Below are positions 35,684-44,886 of a DNA stretch of 64,000 nucleotides, one piece after another. The stretch lies in assembly GCA_026388545.1 (NCBI GenBank), contig JAPLJS010000027.1, forward strand, positions 16,684 to 80,683, read 5' to 3'. Origin of the DNA: Deltaproteobacteria bacterium (GTDB lineage Bacteria > Desulfobacterota > Syntrophia > Syntrophales > UBA2185). Within the stretch, counting starts at the first letter, position 1. Every line of letters begins with the position of its first letter. Under the pieces are notes generated by a model. It worked only from the letters and a program-made list of their open reading frames with translations. It made no database searches and was not told where the DNA came from. The position numbers and the translations under genes are program-made.

Positions 35684-37213
35684 TTATTTAGATACAATCA
35701 TGGGCTGAATTAACACGACAAGTTCGGTTTTTGTTACCGATTTTGTCCTGCTTTTAAATAGGTAACCCAATAGAGGGATGTCTCCCAGCCCTGGGATTTG
35801 GCTATCCGCGATCTCTTCCCTGTTAGAGATAAGCCCCCCGATTATGACCATCTGTCCATTTCTGACCTTTACAGTCGTGCTCAGTTGTCTGAGATTAACG
35901 GTGGGAAGTTGAATGAGGAACGGATAGTTTCCCGAGCTATCCGGTGTGCCGAGTTTCCGTTCATCTAGTTTTACGAGGTCTGAGGTAATAGGAGTAATAC
36001 TCAGGGTTATCTCGCCGCTCTCACTGATAAACGGAACAATCCCGATCATGATGCCGGAAAGCAGGCTGCTTGTGTTAACCGTAAAGGTAATGACAGGGGG
36101 ACTGCCCGTTGTGGTAGTTGATTCGATCTTTGAAATATAATTTTTATCCTGCCCCACACTTAAAATTGATGTCTGTCCATTCATGATACTTACACGGGGA
36201 TTTGACAGGATTCTTGTTTCCCCCTGAGTTTGGATGGCGCGAAGAAGAGAAGTGAAATCAGATGCCACTGTCGCTATGCTGAAGTTGGGGGCTGCTGCAG
36301 AAACTCCATCGGCAAATTGTCTCGTTGCAAAGGTTGCGCTTTGGCCCTCTCGTGTATTTAAAACATAATTCCAGTTAATGCCGAATTGGAGGCCGTCGGA
36401 CAGGCTGACCTCGATGATCTTCGCCTCTACCAGAACCTGCCTGTTGATAACCTTTTTGATTGTATTGAGGTAGTTCTCAATTTTTTCAAGGTTTTTTTTC
36501 GTTGACGTGACAATGATGGTTCCGGTTAGACGGTTAACCGTAATGTTTTGTGCTCCAGTTGAGGCGCCTGTGATTTTATCGAGGGACTTTTCAATGACAT
36601 CCCAGAAGTTGTACGCAGATTTATCGGTTTCAGATTTTTGAGAAATATTTCCCTTGACGGTGGTGCCCCCGCCGGTTCCCGAAGTTACGCCGCCAAGCAT
36701 GTCGCCGCCTAAGTCTGTGTGATAGGTTTGCACAATTGCAGGGAACCCCAGTTCGAAGGTTTTTGTGGATGTTGCTTTAATGAAGAGCATGTTATCTTTT
36801 ACCGTGTAAAAATAGTCAGCGGAAGCACAGACCCTGTTTAAAGCATCCTCTGCGGTTACATTTTTCAAATTGAGTGTAATCGGAGTTTCAGCATTTACAT
36901 CGGTATCCATTACTAAATTAAGTCCGGTTGCCTCTGCGATAATGAAGAGCGCATCCCGCAAGGGCGTGTTTCGTGCGGACAGATCAACTATTCTCGTCTT
37001 GAGCGGTGATATGTCGTCATGGACAGGAACAAAATCGGGTGTTTTTACCGGTGTGGCAGGGGAAGGTTGTGCACCTGTCGATTCTTTAGCTTCCTTTGGA
37101 ATCTGGATTTCTCTTTTAATTTCGAGTGCAGAACAAGATATCATGCATAGGAAAAATCCCAGAAACAAAAACAATTTTAACACAGAACAATTGTTTAATC
37201 TAACTTCAGCCAT
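35684..37213 (-). CDS. mshL: pilus secretin, MshL/PilQ type
   Basis: A 509-residue outer-membrane secretin. It has a signal peptide that ends in a possible lipobox (FFLCMISC), an STN domain (LRDALFIIAEATGLNLVMD), an N1-type domain and the C-terminal secretin beta-barrel region (RQVLVEAKIIEVSLSDGLQF, VIIGGLISNREE, TELVVLIQPMIV). GAAGGTG precedes the ATG. It overlaps the MshK/PilP-like gene by 19 bases. The lipoprotein signal would let it insert without a separate pilotin, a reading from the motif only. Confidence 0.93.
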   Translation of the reverse strand: MAEVRLNNCSVLKLFLFLGFFLCMISCSALEIKREIQIPKEAKESTGAQPSPATPVKTPDFVPVHDDISPLKTRIVDLSARNTPLRDALFIIAEATGLNLVMDTDVNAETPITLNLKNVTAEDALNRVCASADYFYTVKDNMLFIKATSTKTFELGFPAIVQTYHTDLGGDMLGGVTSGTGGGTTVKGNISQKSETDKSAYNFWDVIEKSLDKITGASTGAQNITVNRLTGTIIVTSTKKNLEKIENYLNTIKKVINRQVLVEAKIIEVSLSDGLQFGINWNYVLNTREGQSATFATRQFADGVSAAAPNFSIATVASDFTSLLRAIQTQGETRILSNPRVSIMNGQTSILSVGQDKNYISKIESTTTTGSPPVITFTVNTSSLLSGIMIGIVPFISESGEITLSITPITSDLVKLDERKLGTPDSSGNYPFLIQLPTVNLRQLSTTVKVRNGQMVIIGGLISNREEIADSQIPGLGDIPLLGYLFKSRTKSVTKTELVVLIQPMIVSK

Positions 37214-37641
37214 TTTTCACCTTCTCTGTTTTTTAATAAGATCTTGTCTTTTTCAATCCTTGCGATTGAATGATTATCCATTTTGTCACCTTCATGTACA
37301 AGCTTGCCGTCAATAATAGCAAATTTTCTTTTCTGATTGACTAAAATAAATGAAACCCTTTTTTCCGCAATGGCCGGCGGAGGTACGATTTCTGCGAGTG
37401 ATGTCTTCGGGAATTCACTTTCCCGGCTTTGTGTAAGGTTGATCGGGCTTTTTAGAGAACCGAAAGACAATGATTTTCTCTCCGTAAGCTTGGGTGTACG
37501 CTCATCGGTAAAGGTGAAGACTTTTTGCTCAGCGGGAGAAAATGATGGTGCAAAATTTACCCTTGAAATAAGCAAAATAATGATTATGGCAATTACAGGA
37601 ATCGATAAAAGGAAGATGATAATTTTATTATTCTCGTTCAC
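37195..37641 (-). CDS. MshK/PilP/GspC-like pilus periplasmic protein
   Basis: A 148-residue protein with one N-terminal membrane helix (about 6-26), a low-complexity linker and a C-terminal domain (VSFILVNQKRKFAIIDGKLV to KILLKNREGEKWLKL) like the HR domain that links the inner-membrane complex to the secretin. Its position between the PilO-like and secretin genes supports the role. Overlaps both neighbours. Confidence 0.8.
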   Translation of the reverse strand: MNENNKIIIFLLSIPVIAIIIILLISRVNFAPSFSPAEQKVFTFTDERTPKLTERKSLSFGSLKSPINLTQSRESEFPKTSLAEIVPPPAIAEKRVSFILVNQKRKFAIIDGKLVHEGDKMDNHSIARIEKDKILLKNREGEKWLKLD

Positions 37642-38219
37642 GAACTGCCGCCTATATTTACTGACTGCATTTTTACTATTCCTTTGATCTCAATACTAAT
37701 TACCGCATTTTTTGCATCTGATCGGTTTGAGATAGTTACATCATTGATAAAGAAAAAGGGTGAAACGAGAGACTGCAGATAGCCTATGTCGTTAATAAAT
37801 ACTGTATAGTCCTGAATCGTACCGATTATAGTTACCGGTAGTGCGATTTCGTCCCCCTTTTTTTCAAAATTTGCAATGGCTATATCCGCACCTTTAATAC
37901 GTGACTTAATAGAATCAATTGCTGTCAAGATCGCGCCTTCCATCGCTTCCGTTTTATCATATGACGGGAAAAGCGCCCTGATATTTACTATAGTTTCGCC
38001 TACATTTTTCGACGTTTCTTTCATCTTGACACTATTTATTTTGAGAGTTTGAAATTTATTTAACGTATCTGATAGGCTTGTTATGTACGTCTCTGTGAGA
38101 ATTGCACCAGAGATGAGCACCGTAGCAAAGAGTGCGGAAACAGCATAATATAATAGAAGCTTTTTAAGCTTTGCGTCCATGGGTAAGCGTTCTGCAGAAT
38201 TAGATCTTGTTTTCAACAT
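37638..38219 (-). CDS. PilO/MshJ-like pilus inner-membrane protein
   Basis: A 193-residue protein with one membrane helix (about 21-43), a coiled coil and a ferredoxin-like C-terminal domain (IALPVTIIGTIQDYTVFIND), the layout of PilO and GspM. It overlaps the PilM/N-like gene by 20 bases and the next gene by four. A later ATG at 38180 has no better ribosome site. Confidence 0.82.
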   Translation of the reverse strand: MLKTRSNSAERLPMDAKLKKLLLYYAVSALFATVLISGAILTETYITSLSDTLNKFQTLKINSVKMKETSKNVGETIVNIRALFPSYDKTEAMEGAILTAIDSIKSRIKGADIAIANFEKKGDEIALPVTIIGTIQDYTVFINDIGYLQSLVSPFFFINDVTISNRSDAKNAVISIEIKGIVKMQSVNIGGSS

Positions 38220-39552
38220 CTATTTGAAAGTTTCCATTTTTTAGATCAATGTTTTTTGAAATAACCGCCATACCTGAAACATTAGTGAAATTAGCGAGGA
38301 GCTTTGTAAAGACTCTGTGCATTTCTCCGTAGTTTTTATGTGTAATAATGCCGGATACCTGGATCAGCAAAGAAACGTTCTTATTGTTTAATTGGATGGT
38401 TTGAATATGCACGTTTTCCATGGGCAGGAATTTTAATGAAACGAGCGCCTTTTGTATGTCGGGGCTTGAGTTTGCTTCGTTAACGAAATTGATTAAAGGG
38501 AGAAATTGCTGCATTTTTTCGGTTTCTTTTTCATATGCTGATGTTGCTGCATCAATTCCTGAGATATCTTTTCTCAGTAAATTAATTTTTTCATTTATCC
38601 GGGATATTTCTGATAGATTGATTAAAATGTGACCAAGTCCAATGAGGGAAAACAGAAGAAAAAAAACAACGGCATAAGAAGCTATGCTTCTCTGAGTGTA
38701 CAACATTTTGTATTTATGAGGGAGAAGATTCTGATTCCTGAGTTTTTGTCCGAAAATGATAGCTGATACCGGTGCAGCAAAATTTGTGAGTGTTTCATCG
38801 GAGGCAAGGACGTTTGAAGGGTGCTTGACAGATACCGTAGGAATAATCGTGTTAAAACCCCCTTCTTTTTTTACAGCATTCATCAGTATTATCTGTTCGG
38901 GATACAATCGTAATTTCTGCCGGCAGTAACTGACAGTCATGTTGATATTGTCGATATCAATATCAGCGACTTCATGCCCCAAAGATGGCGTGACTCTGAT
39001 AAAGCAAATCTGCCCATTTTTGATGAGAAAAAGGGTTCTGTCTGTTTCTGAATTCAATAAAGAAAGCACCGTTTTACTGCTCCAGTCATCAGATGTCTTT
39101 ATTAAGTGGGAAAGTGCGAGAATATCTGGGTAAATGTATTTGACTGATTTACCATATTTATTGAATCGCTCTATAATTTCAGTGAGCTCACTATTGTCAA
39201 CGGCAAAGAAAAATATTTCCCTTGTTCCCTTCTCAGTTGACGATTTTTCCGTGAGATCGCAGTAGAAATAGGATAAGTCATTCAATACTGGAAAACGTTT
39301 TCTTATTTCAGTCTCAATGATTTTTTTAAGATATGCAGGTTTTGCAGGGGGAGCAGCTATAATATCGCTATAAAATCTTTTGAAGTGGCAGAGCACCGTG
39401 AGATCAGGTAATTTGGCAGTTTTTAAGAAAGAGTCAAATTCCTCTTCCTGAAAAACGTTTGTCTTATGGACGACCGTCTTTTCCCTTTCGTACGATGCGT
39501 AAACCACCTTAATCAGGTTATCTTCAAAACTGACTACTACTTGTTTGCTCAA
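38200..39552 (-). CDS. PilM-PilN-like fusion (GspL-type) pilus assembly protein
   Basis: The 450-residue protein combines an N-terminal actin-like domain (residues 1-285, VVVSFEDNLIKVVYAS, VLSLLNSETDRTLFLIKNG) with a membrane helix at about 291-312, a coiled coil and a PilN-type periplasmic ferredoxin-like domain. PilM and PilN are separate in type IVa pili; this joined form is like GspL or MshI. It begins with TTG after GGAAGGA and is the first gene of the operon. Confidence 0.85.
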   Translation of the reverse strand: MSKQVVVSFEDNLIKVVYASYEREKTVVHKTNVFQEEEFDSFLKTAKLPDLTVLCHFKRFYSDIIAAPPAKPAYLKKIIETEIRKRFPVLNDLSYFYCDLTEKSSTEKGTREIFFFAVDNSELTEIIERFNKYGKSVKYIYPDILALSHLIKTSDDWSSKTVLSLLNSETDRTLFLIKNGQICFIRVTPSLGHEVADIDIDNINMTVSYCRQKLRLYPEQIILMNAVKKEGGFNTIIPTVSVKHPSNVLASDETLTNFAAPVSAIIFGQKLRNQNLLPHKYKMLYTQRSIASYAVVFFLLFSLIGLGHILINLSEISRINEKINLLRKDISGIDAATSAYEKETEKMQQFLPLINFVNEANSSPDIQKALVSLKFLPMENVHIQTIQLNNKNVSLLIQVSGIITHKNYGEMHRVFTKLLANFTNVSGMAVISKNIDLKNGNFQIDVENKI

Positions 39553-39608
39553 TACTTTTCCTTCCTGTCAATTCCCATCCACTATGAGTGAGAATTCTCG
39601 TTGCGTTG

Positions 39609-39637
39609 TATATACCCTGAATTTCTCTCGCTTTCAA
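39609..39637 (-). promoter_or_regulatory. sigma70-type promoter of the pilus assembly operon
   Basis: Minus-strand TTGAAA (39632-39637) and TATATA (39609-39614) are 17 bases apart. The predicted start is about 50 bases before the TTG of the PilM/N-like gene. No sigma54 site was seen here. Confidence 0.65.
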
Positions 39638-39845
39638 GTATTTTTGGAAATTATCACAGTTACTTACCAAATGATTCTGGTGGAAGATGGTATCAGCTTA
39701 ATATTTATGGTAAAATGAAAAAAATGAAAAATATAATTGGCTTCAGTAGCATAATAATTTGAAATAACTCTCTTTCTTTGCTAAGGTTGAAATACGGAAA
39801 TTCCGCATTATTAGATTTATTCTCATGTGATGAAACGGCGTTAAA

Positions 39846-40523
39846 GTGGAAAAGTTAAGTGATATCAGACCTGGAATGAGTGTCAATCTCGTCATGCATA
39901 TTGACATCGAAAAGGAAATAACAGATGTCAGAAATGCAACAGTGTACGATACCGACGGTGTTAATAGTATATTGTCTCAGACAAATCCACCATTTACAAG
40001 GTATCATGTTGGTGAACACATAACAGTCACCTATCTTATAAAGAAAAAGGATAATATCAGGCGTATTGGTTTTTCTGGTAAAGTGGTGAATATCGTGAAT
40101 GATTATAATCTCTATTCATCAAAAACAGTCCAGGCCATTACCATAATCCGGGGCAGTGAGCTGAATATATATGATTTAAGAATGCACTACAGGGTGAAAC
40201 CCAGGTCAGATAATGGTATCCATCTTTATGTGAGAGATGCAAAAGTTAATATCCTAGATATCTCTATTGGCGGCGCTCGTTTTTGCCATTCAAATAATCA
40301 TCCCATCGAACCGGGAATAATGATCAAAATGATTTTAACCCTTGATTTACACAAGTTTAGTCTTGAAGCAAAAGCAGTAAATGTATGGTATCCTTCTGAA
40401 GCCGAAAGGCGGGCTGATATAGAATATGTGTCGGTTCATTTTTTGAAAATGGATAAGAAATGTAGCTATTTACTGGGCGGAAAAATCCTGGCAATTCAGA
40501 GAGATCTTCTATCAAAAACGTAA
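39846..40523 (+). CDS. PilZ-domain protein (c-di-GMP receptor)
   Basis: A 225-residue protein with a YcgR-like N-terminal beta domain and a C-terminal PilZ domain. The c-di-GMP motifs RxxxR (YRVKPRSD) and DxSxxG (ILDISIGGARF) are both present. It starts with GTG at 39846; ATG 39876 is an alternative. It diverges from the pilus operon across a gap of nearly 300 bases and may link c-di-GMP to pilus activity. Confidence 0.88.
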   Translation: MEKLSDIRPGMSVNLVMHIDIEKEITDVRNATVYDTDGVNSILSQTNPPFTRYHVGEHITVTYLIKKKDNIRRIGFSGKVVNIVNDYNLYSSKTVQAITIIRGSELNIYDLRMHYRVKPRSDNGIHLYVRDAKVNILDISIGGARFCHSNNHPIEPGIMIKMILTLDLHKFSLEAKAVNVWYPSEAERRADIEYVSVHFLKMDKKCSYLLGGKILAIQRDLLSKT

Positions 40524-40770
40524 CAGGAATTATATCCTCATCCTCCTCGCATGCATATCTTCCAATCCCACCCTTGTATATGTAATTAAATTTCGCCATT
40601 CATTGTCCTTGATAAGAAACACACAGTATAAGTTTGGTCTTTAAGGCGAATCAGCGCCTTCCTTCAGGGCGTCAGTTCCTGCAGCAGTCACTTATCCATA
40701 AATCAGCAGCGAGTACATTCCCCGATGACTGCTTCAATATTTTCATGTTTATGTTTTAAAAATGATGAAC

Positions 40771-40889
40771 TCGTAAAAAGTCAAAAACCATGTCACTCCC
40801 GCGGAGGCGGGAGTCCAGAACTATTTAATATTACTGGATTCCCACATCAGCATGAATGACAATTTGAGACGAAACCCGACTTTTTACGA
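40771..40889. repeat. MITE-like element, copy 2, within a 534-base gene-free stretch
   Basis: Terminal inverted repeats TCGTAAAAAGTC (40771-40782) and GACTTTTTACGA (40878-40889) are perfect over 12 bases. Inside are an inner hairpin (ACTCCCGCGGAGGCGGGAGT) and CTGGATTCCC. It is related to 7700-7841. Apart from this, the stretch 40524-41057 contains only AT-rich sequence and a small GGCG hairpin near 40644-40661; I see no gene. Confidence 0.75.
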
Positions 40890-41057
40890 AAACTTTAAAA
40901 ATACATCTTTATACCCTTTTTATATAAATTTGTTTATTAGTTATCGTTGGTATCAGAATAAAGTTTTCAGAGAAAATGACGATAAATATATGGGGTTCGT
41001 TTTTGAAGACTCAGCGTATGCAACAAGAATATAAATACAGTAATTGGGGATGAGAAA

Positions 41058-41408
41058 ATGGGGGTAATCAATCTGGAAGACATTCACGAGGGCATGATTC
41101 TGGCCGGCGACATAAAAGATCGAAGTGGTCGTGTAATATTAGCAGGCGGGAACACAATCAGTGAAAAGCATCTGAGGGTCTTTAGAATGTGGGGAATAAC
41201 AGAAGCCGATATAAGGGGTTACGAAAAGGAGGAACTTGCTGCAAATATTGTCGCTCAACTTGACCCGTTACTTTTCCAGGAGGTGGAAAATCAGATTCGT
41301 GAACGTTTCCGTCATGTAGACATAGAACATCCATTTATGAAGGAACTGTTTCATTTGCTCACACTTCGTCTGGTTCGACGCAGATCGGGAGGACAGATCG
41401 ATGATTAA
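41058..41408 (+). CDS. small regulatory-domain protein coupled to HDOD
   Basis: A 116-residue soluble protein with a beta-rich N-terminal domain (VINLEDIHEGMILAGDIKDR, then GRVILAGGNTISEKHL). The same kind of segment occurs ahead of HD-GYP or HDOD domains in other proteins. It overlaps the HDOD gene by 8 bases, so the two may be a split version of one protein. GGGGATGAG precedes the ATG. Function unknown. Confidence 0.8.
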   Translation: MGVINLEDIHEGMILAGDIKDRSGRVILAGGNTISEKHLRVFRMWGITEADIRGYEKEELAANIVAQLDPLLFQEVENQIRERFRHVDIEHPFMKELFHLLTLRLVRRRSGGQIDD

Positions 41409-42294
41409 GAAGCCGGAGGATCTTTTAAAAGGATTAGTACAAGTATCATCTTTGCCGGTCATATATATGAAAATCAATGAGGCGGTAAATAATCCCCGAT
41501 CTTCCATGAAAGATATCAGCGACATACTAAGTGATGATCCCGGTCTTACCTCCCGATTGCTCCAGCTTGTTAACAGTGCGTTCTATGGTTTCCCATCGAA
41601 AATCGAAACAGTCAGTCGTGCCCTTTTTATCGTAGGTACACAACAGATACGCGATCTCGCTTTGGCAACTTCTATAATGAGTTTGTTTAAAGGAATACCG
41701 GAGGAGCTTGTCAGCATGGAATCGTTCTGGAGACATAGTGTAGCATGTGGTCTCGCTGCAAAAATACTTGCAACCTACCGACGGTGTGAAATGAATGTGG
41801 AACGTTTTTTTGCAGCGGGTATCATTCATGATATAGGCAGGCTCATTATCTACAAGAAAATACCGGAAACAGCGCGGGAAATGATTCTCCGCTGCAAGGC
41901 CAATAGAGAATTGCTTTATTTAGTTGAAAAAGAAGTTATCGGTTTTAACCATTCGGATTTGGGGAGTATATTAGTGCGGTTCTGGAATCTACCACCTTCT
42001 CTGGAAGAGGTAGTGGCATATCATCATTCGCCACGGGAAGCGAGACGATATCCTATCGAAACGTCCGTAGTTCACGTAGCTGACATTATTGCCCACGCAA
42101 TGCAGATGGGCAATAGCGGGGAACAATATATTCCATCTTTAGATGAGAAAGCTTTGGAACTCATCGGAATTCCTTCAAGCGTGCTCTCTCCCACGTTGGA
42201 TCAGTTGGAGCGAGAAGTTAAAGATGTTGTGCAATCCTTATTCGGAAAGCCTGAACATGTTGAAGACTACAAAAAAAAGAACGTATCTGTTTGA
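41401..42294 (+). CDS. HDOD-domain protein
   Basis: A 297-residue protein of the HDOD family, a degenerate HD fold used in signalling. Typical blocks are [57 protein letters not shown] and [11 protein letters not shown]. Family members act with chemotaxis, c-di-GMP or two-component proteins. The next gene starts inside its end (38-base overlap), so they are co-translated. Confidence 0.93.
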   Translation: MIKKPEDLLKGLVQVSSLPVIYMKINEAVNNPRSSMKDISDILSDDPGLTSRLLQLVNSAFYGFPSKIETVSRALFIVGTQQIRDLALATSIMSLFKGIPEELVSMESFWRHSVACGLAAKILATYRRCEMNVERFFAAGIIHDIGRLIIYKKIPETAREMILRCKANRELLYLVEKEVIGFNHSDLGSILVRFWNLPPSLEEVVAYHHSPREARRYPIETSVVHVADIIAHAMQMGNSGEQYIPSLDEKALELIGIPSSVLSPTLDQLEREVKDVVQSLFGKPEHVEDYKKKNVSV

Positions 42295-44464
42295 TTTAGA
42301 AGAACGGATAAGACATTTAGAGGAAGCGAATCGCTGGACATTGGATGCGCTGGATATGGTTGTATCCCTCGGAGATTTCAAGAACAGCATCAATCCTCCG
42401 GATCAAGAGCCTGCCGTCATTTTCAGTGCGGCCATGATTCAGCTGAAGCGCCTGATGCCGTTCCAGGTGCTCGCGCTCTATATGATTGATGAAGAAAATT
42501 CTGATTTTATTCTTACAGAGTGTGAACCGGAAGCAGATTCGCTCATGATTGAAAAAGAGGTGGAATTTCAAATTGCCGAAGGAGTTTTCGCCTGGGCATT
42601 GTACCAAAACCGGGCGGTTACAGTTCCGGCAAAATATTTCAATCATACGTTAGTATTTCACCCCCTAGTTACACGATCACAGGTAATAGGAATGGTGGTG
42701 GGTATTCTTGTAAATGATGAGCTTGCTGTCAACAATGTATTATCGAACCTCCTAACGATAATATTATTTAATACGGCACGGGCGCTCGAAAACGCCTTTC
42801 TGTATAAGAAAATAAATGACACGAACAGACAGCTTGAATATCTCGTAAAAAAACGTACAGAAGACCTGCAAAAGGCTCTGGAGGCGGCAAATGTACTGAA
42901 TATCGCGAAAAGTCAATTTCTGGCGAACATGAGCCATGAAATCAGGACACCGATGAACGGGGTGATTGGCTTTACCGGTTTGTTGTTCAATACTGATCTC
43001 GATGAAGAGCAGAGTAAATATGTCGACACAATCAAAAAAAGCGGTGAGGCACTGCTCTTCCTTATCAATGACATTCTCGATTTCTCAAAAGGTGAGGCTG
43101 GACAGTTGAAACTTGAGAATATTGATTTTGATCCGGAGGAAGTAGCATATGATGTCTGCGATATTATCCAGCCCAGGATCGAAGGAAAGCCTATCGTTTT
43201 AGTGTGTCGCATAGGAGACAGCCTTCCTTCCTCTGTAAAGGGAGATCCATACAGATTTAGACAGGTTCTCTTGAATTTGATGGAGAATGCTGCGAAGTTC
43301 ACTGACGCTGGTGAAATTGAACTAAACCTTAATGGAGAGGATAGACAGAACCATCAGGTGAAAATCCACGTAGTGGTCAAAGATACCGGTATCGGTATTC
43401 CGAAGAATAAGCTATCTTCAATTTTTGATTCATTTCAGCAGGTAGATTGTTCTTCTACTCGGAAGTATGGTGGGTCTGGACTCGGGCTGTCAATATGCAA
43501 AAAACTCTCGCAGTTGATGAATGGCGATGTATGGGCGCAAAGCGAGACAGGCAGGGGCAGTGTATTTCATTTCACGGCTTGGCTGGATGAGCCTAACTTT
43601 AATAAAAATAAAGTTTATACTTCTCTTATCGATAAAAGGGTTCTCATTGTTGGTGAGAATAAGACAAATCTTCAAATATTATCACACATGATTGAATCTT
43701 CCTGTATGCGCGTTATGACGACACAAAAAGGGGAAGATGTTTTGCCTGCTTTACACTATGCCCATGATAACAATGATTCCTTTGACTTTTGCATGCTGGA
43801 TATACGATTACCGGATATAAATAAAGTTGTTGAAATGATCCGGGTAGCACGTACGGGAGATATTCGTTTGCTCGTATATGGCCCCATCAAGGAAAGAGTT
43901 GTCTTGGAACACGAATTATCGGGAATGATTTCATTCATTCAGACACCGGTTCGGAAGCAAAAGTTGATTCAGACCATAGAGGAAAAAATAAATGATACGA
44001 GAGACTCGGGAAAGAGAAATAGTCTGAGGAATGGAAAGATGATCGATCGATGCAGGGCTGCACAGGGAGAGAATTCCTCACTGAAAATACTTCTGGCTGA
44101 AGATAATATAGTCAATCAGAATTTGGTAAAAATTATGCTGTGCAAAGCAGGACATCATGTAGAACTGGCAAGTAATGGCCGTGAGGCAATTAAAAAGCTC
44201 AGCATGACAAATAACACATTTGATTTGATCTTCATGGATGTTCAAATGCCGGTGATGGATGGTATGGCAGCTACTAAAGTAATCAGAAGTAGAGGATATG
44301 GAGATATCCCAATAATTGCCTTGACGGCCGGTGCGATGGAGGAAGACCGTGTAAAGTGCATCAACGCTGGTATGGATGACTATCTTGCTAAACCGGTGAA
44401 GCTTGAAGTTATAAAGGAGATAATTGATAAATGGACGGTTCGAAAGAAACACGTATCATTCTGA
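42257..44464 (+). CDS. hybrid histidine kinase with two receiver domains
   Basis: ATG 42257 follows GGAAAG and gives about 735 residues: a GAF-like input domain, a coiled coil, HisKA (histidine in [15 protein letters not shown]), HATPase ([25 protein letters not shown]), a first receiver and a second receiver ([35 protein letters not shown]). The first receiver is degenerate: IVGEN lacks the usual acidic pair and the conserved Thr is not evident. Overlaps the HDOD and HPt genes, so a phosphorelay kinase-receiver-HPt is likely. Confidence 0.92.
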   Translation: MLKTTKKRTYLFDLEERIRHLEEANRWTLDALDMVVSLGDFKNSINPPDQEPAVIFSAAMIQLKRLMPFQVLALYMIDEENSDFILTECEPEADSLMIEKEVEFQIAEGVFAWALYQNRAVTVPAKYFNHTLVFHPLVTRSQVIGMVVGILVNDELAVNNVLSNLLTIILFNTARALENAFLYKKINDTNRQLEYLVKKRTEDLQKALEAANVLNIAKSQFLANMSHEIRTPMNGVIGFTGLLFNTDLDEEQSKYVDTIKKSGEALLFLINDILDFSKGEAGQLKLENIDFDPEEVAYDVCDIIQPRIEGKPIVLVCRIGDSLPSSVKGDPYRFRQVLLNLMENAAKFTDAGEIELNLNGEDRQNHQVKIHVVVKDTGIGIPKNKLSSIFDSFQQVDCSSTRKYGGSGLGLSICKKLSQLMNGDVWAQSETGRGSVFHFTAWLDEPNFNKNKVYTSLIDKRVLIVGENKTNLQILSHMIESSCMRVMTTQKGEDVLPALHYAHDNNDSFDFCMLDIRLPDINKVVEMIRVARTGDIRLLVYGPIKERVVLEHELSGMISFIQTPVRKQKLIQTIEEKINDTRDSGKRNSLRNGKMIDRCRAAQGENSSLKILLAEDNIVNQNLVKIMLCKAGHHVELASNGREAIKKLSMTNNTFDLIFMDVQMPVMDGMAATKVIRSRGYGDIPIIALTAGAMEEDRVKCINAGMDDYLAKPVKLEVIKEIIDKWTVRKKHVSF

Positions 44465-44769
44465 AACAAATGGCGGAAAATGTCGGTTTGGAAGAGGATG
44501 AGTATTTATCGCTGTTAGTACTCTTTATTGAAACGAGCACTTCATATTTAAGTGAATTGTATTCTGCGATGCATGATGGGGATTCAAAACGAGTTTATGA
44601 AACAACCCATACCATAAGAGGTGCTGCCGAAAGCCTTGGCATACCGGAAATGTCTGAAATCGCGAAGGAGATCGAAATGAAGGCCCGTCAAAATATTCTG
44701 GAAGGAGCCGAAGAAGCTACTGAACGCTTGGCGAAAGAACTTGTTTATCTAACAGAAGTTTATCATTAG
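44431..44769 (+). CDS. histidine phosphotransfer (HPt) protein
   Basis: A 112-residue all-helical protein with the HPt signature [12 protein letters not shown], histidine 60. It overlaps the hybrid kinase by 34 bases. It should carry phosphate from the kinase receiver to another regulator, perhaps the REC-PAS kinase that follows. Confidence 0.93.
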   Translation: MDGSKETRIILKQMAENVGLEEDEYLSLLVLFIETSTSYLSELYSAMHDGDSKRVYETTHTIRGAAESLGIPEMSEIAKEIEMKARQNILEGAEEATERLAKELVYLTEVYH

Positions 44770-44886
44770 GATACAATAAACACCATTATTGTATTAATAG
44801 TGTAGTAGTTTCATCATGTTTGTTGAGGTCTTACAGGGACAATTATCAATGCAATATCAAAGGCAGCAACTAAAGAGGTACAGATT

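Noticed and set aside
40852..41034. 60-residue ORF before the HDOD-associated gene
   Set aside because: It begins inside the MITE-like element and shows no ribosome site or known motif.
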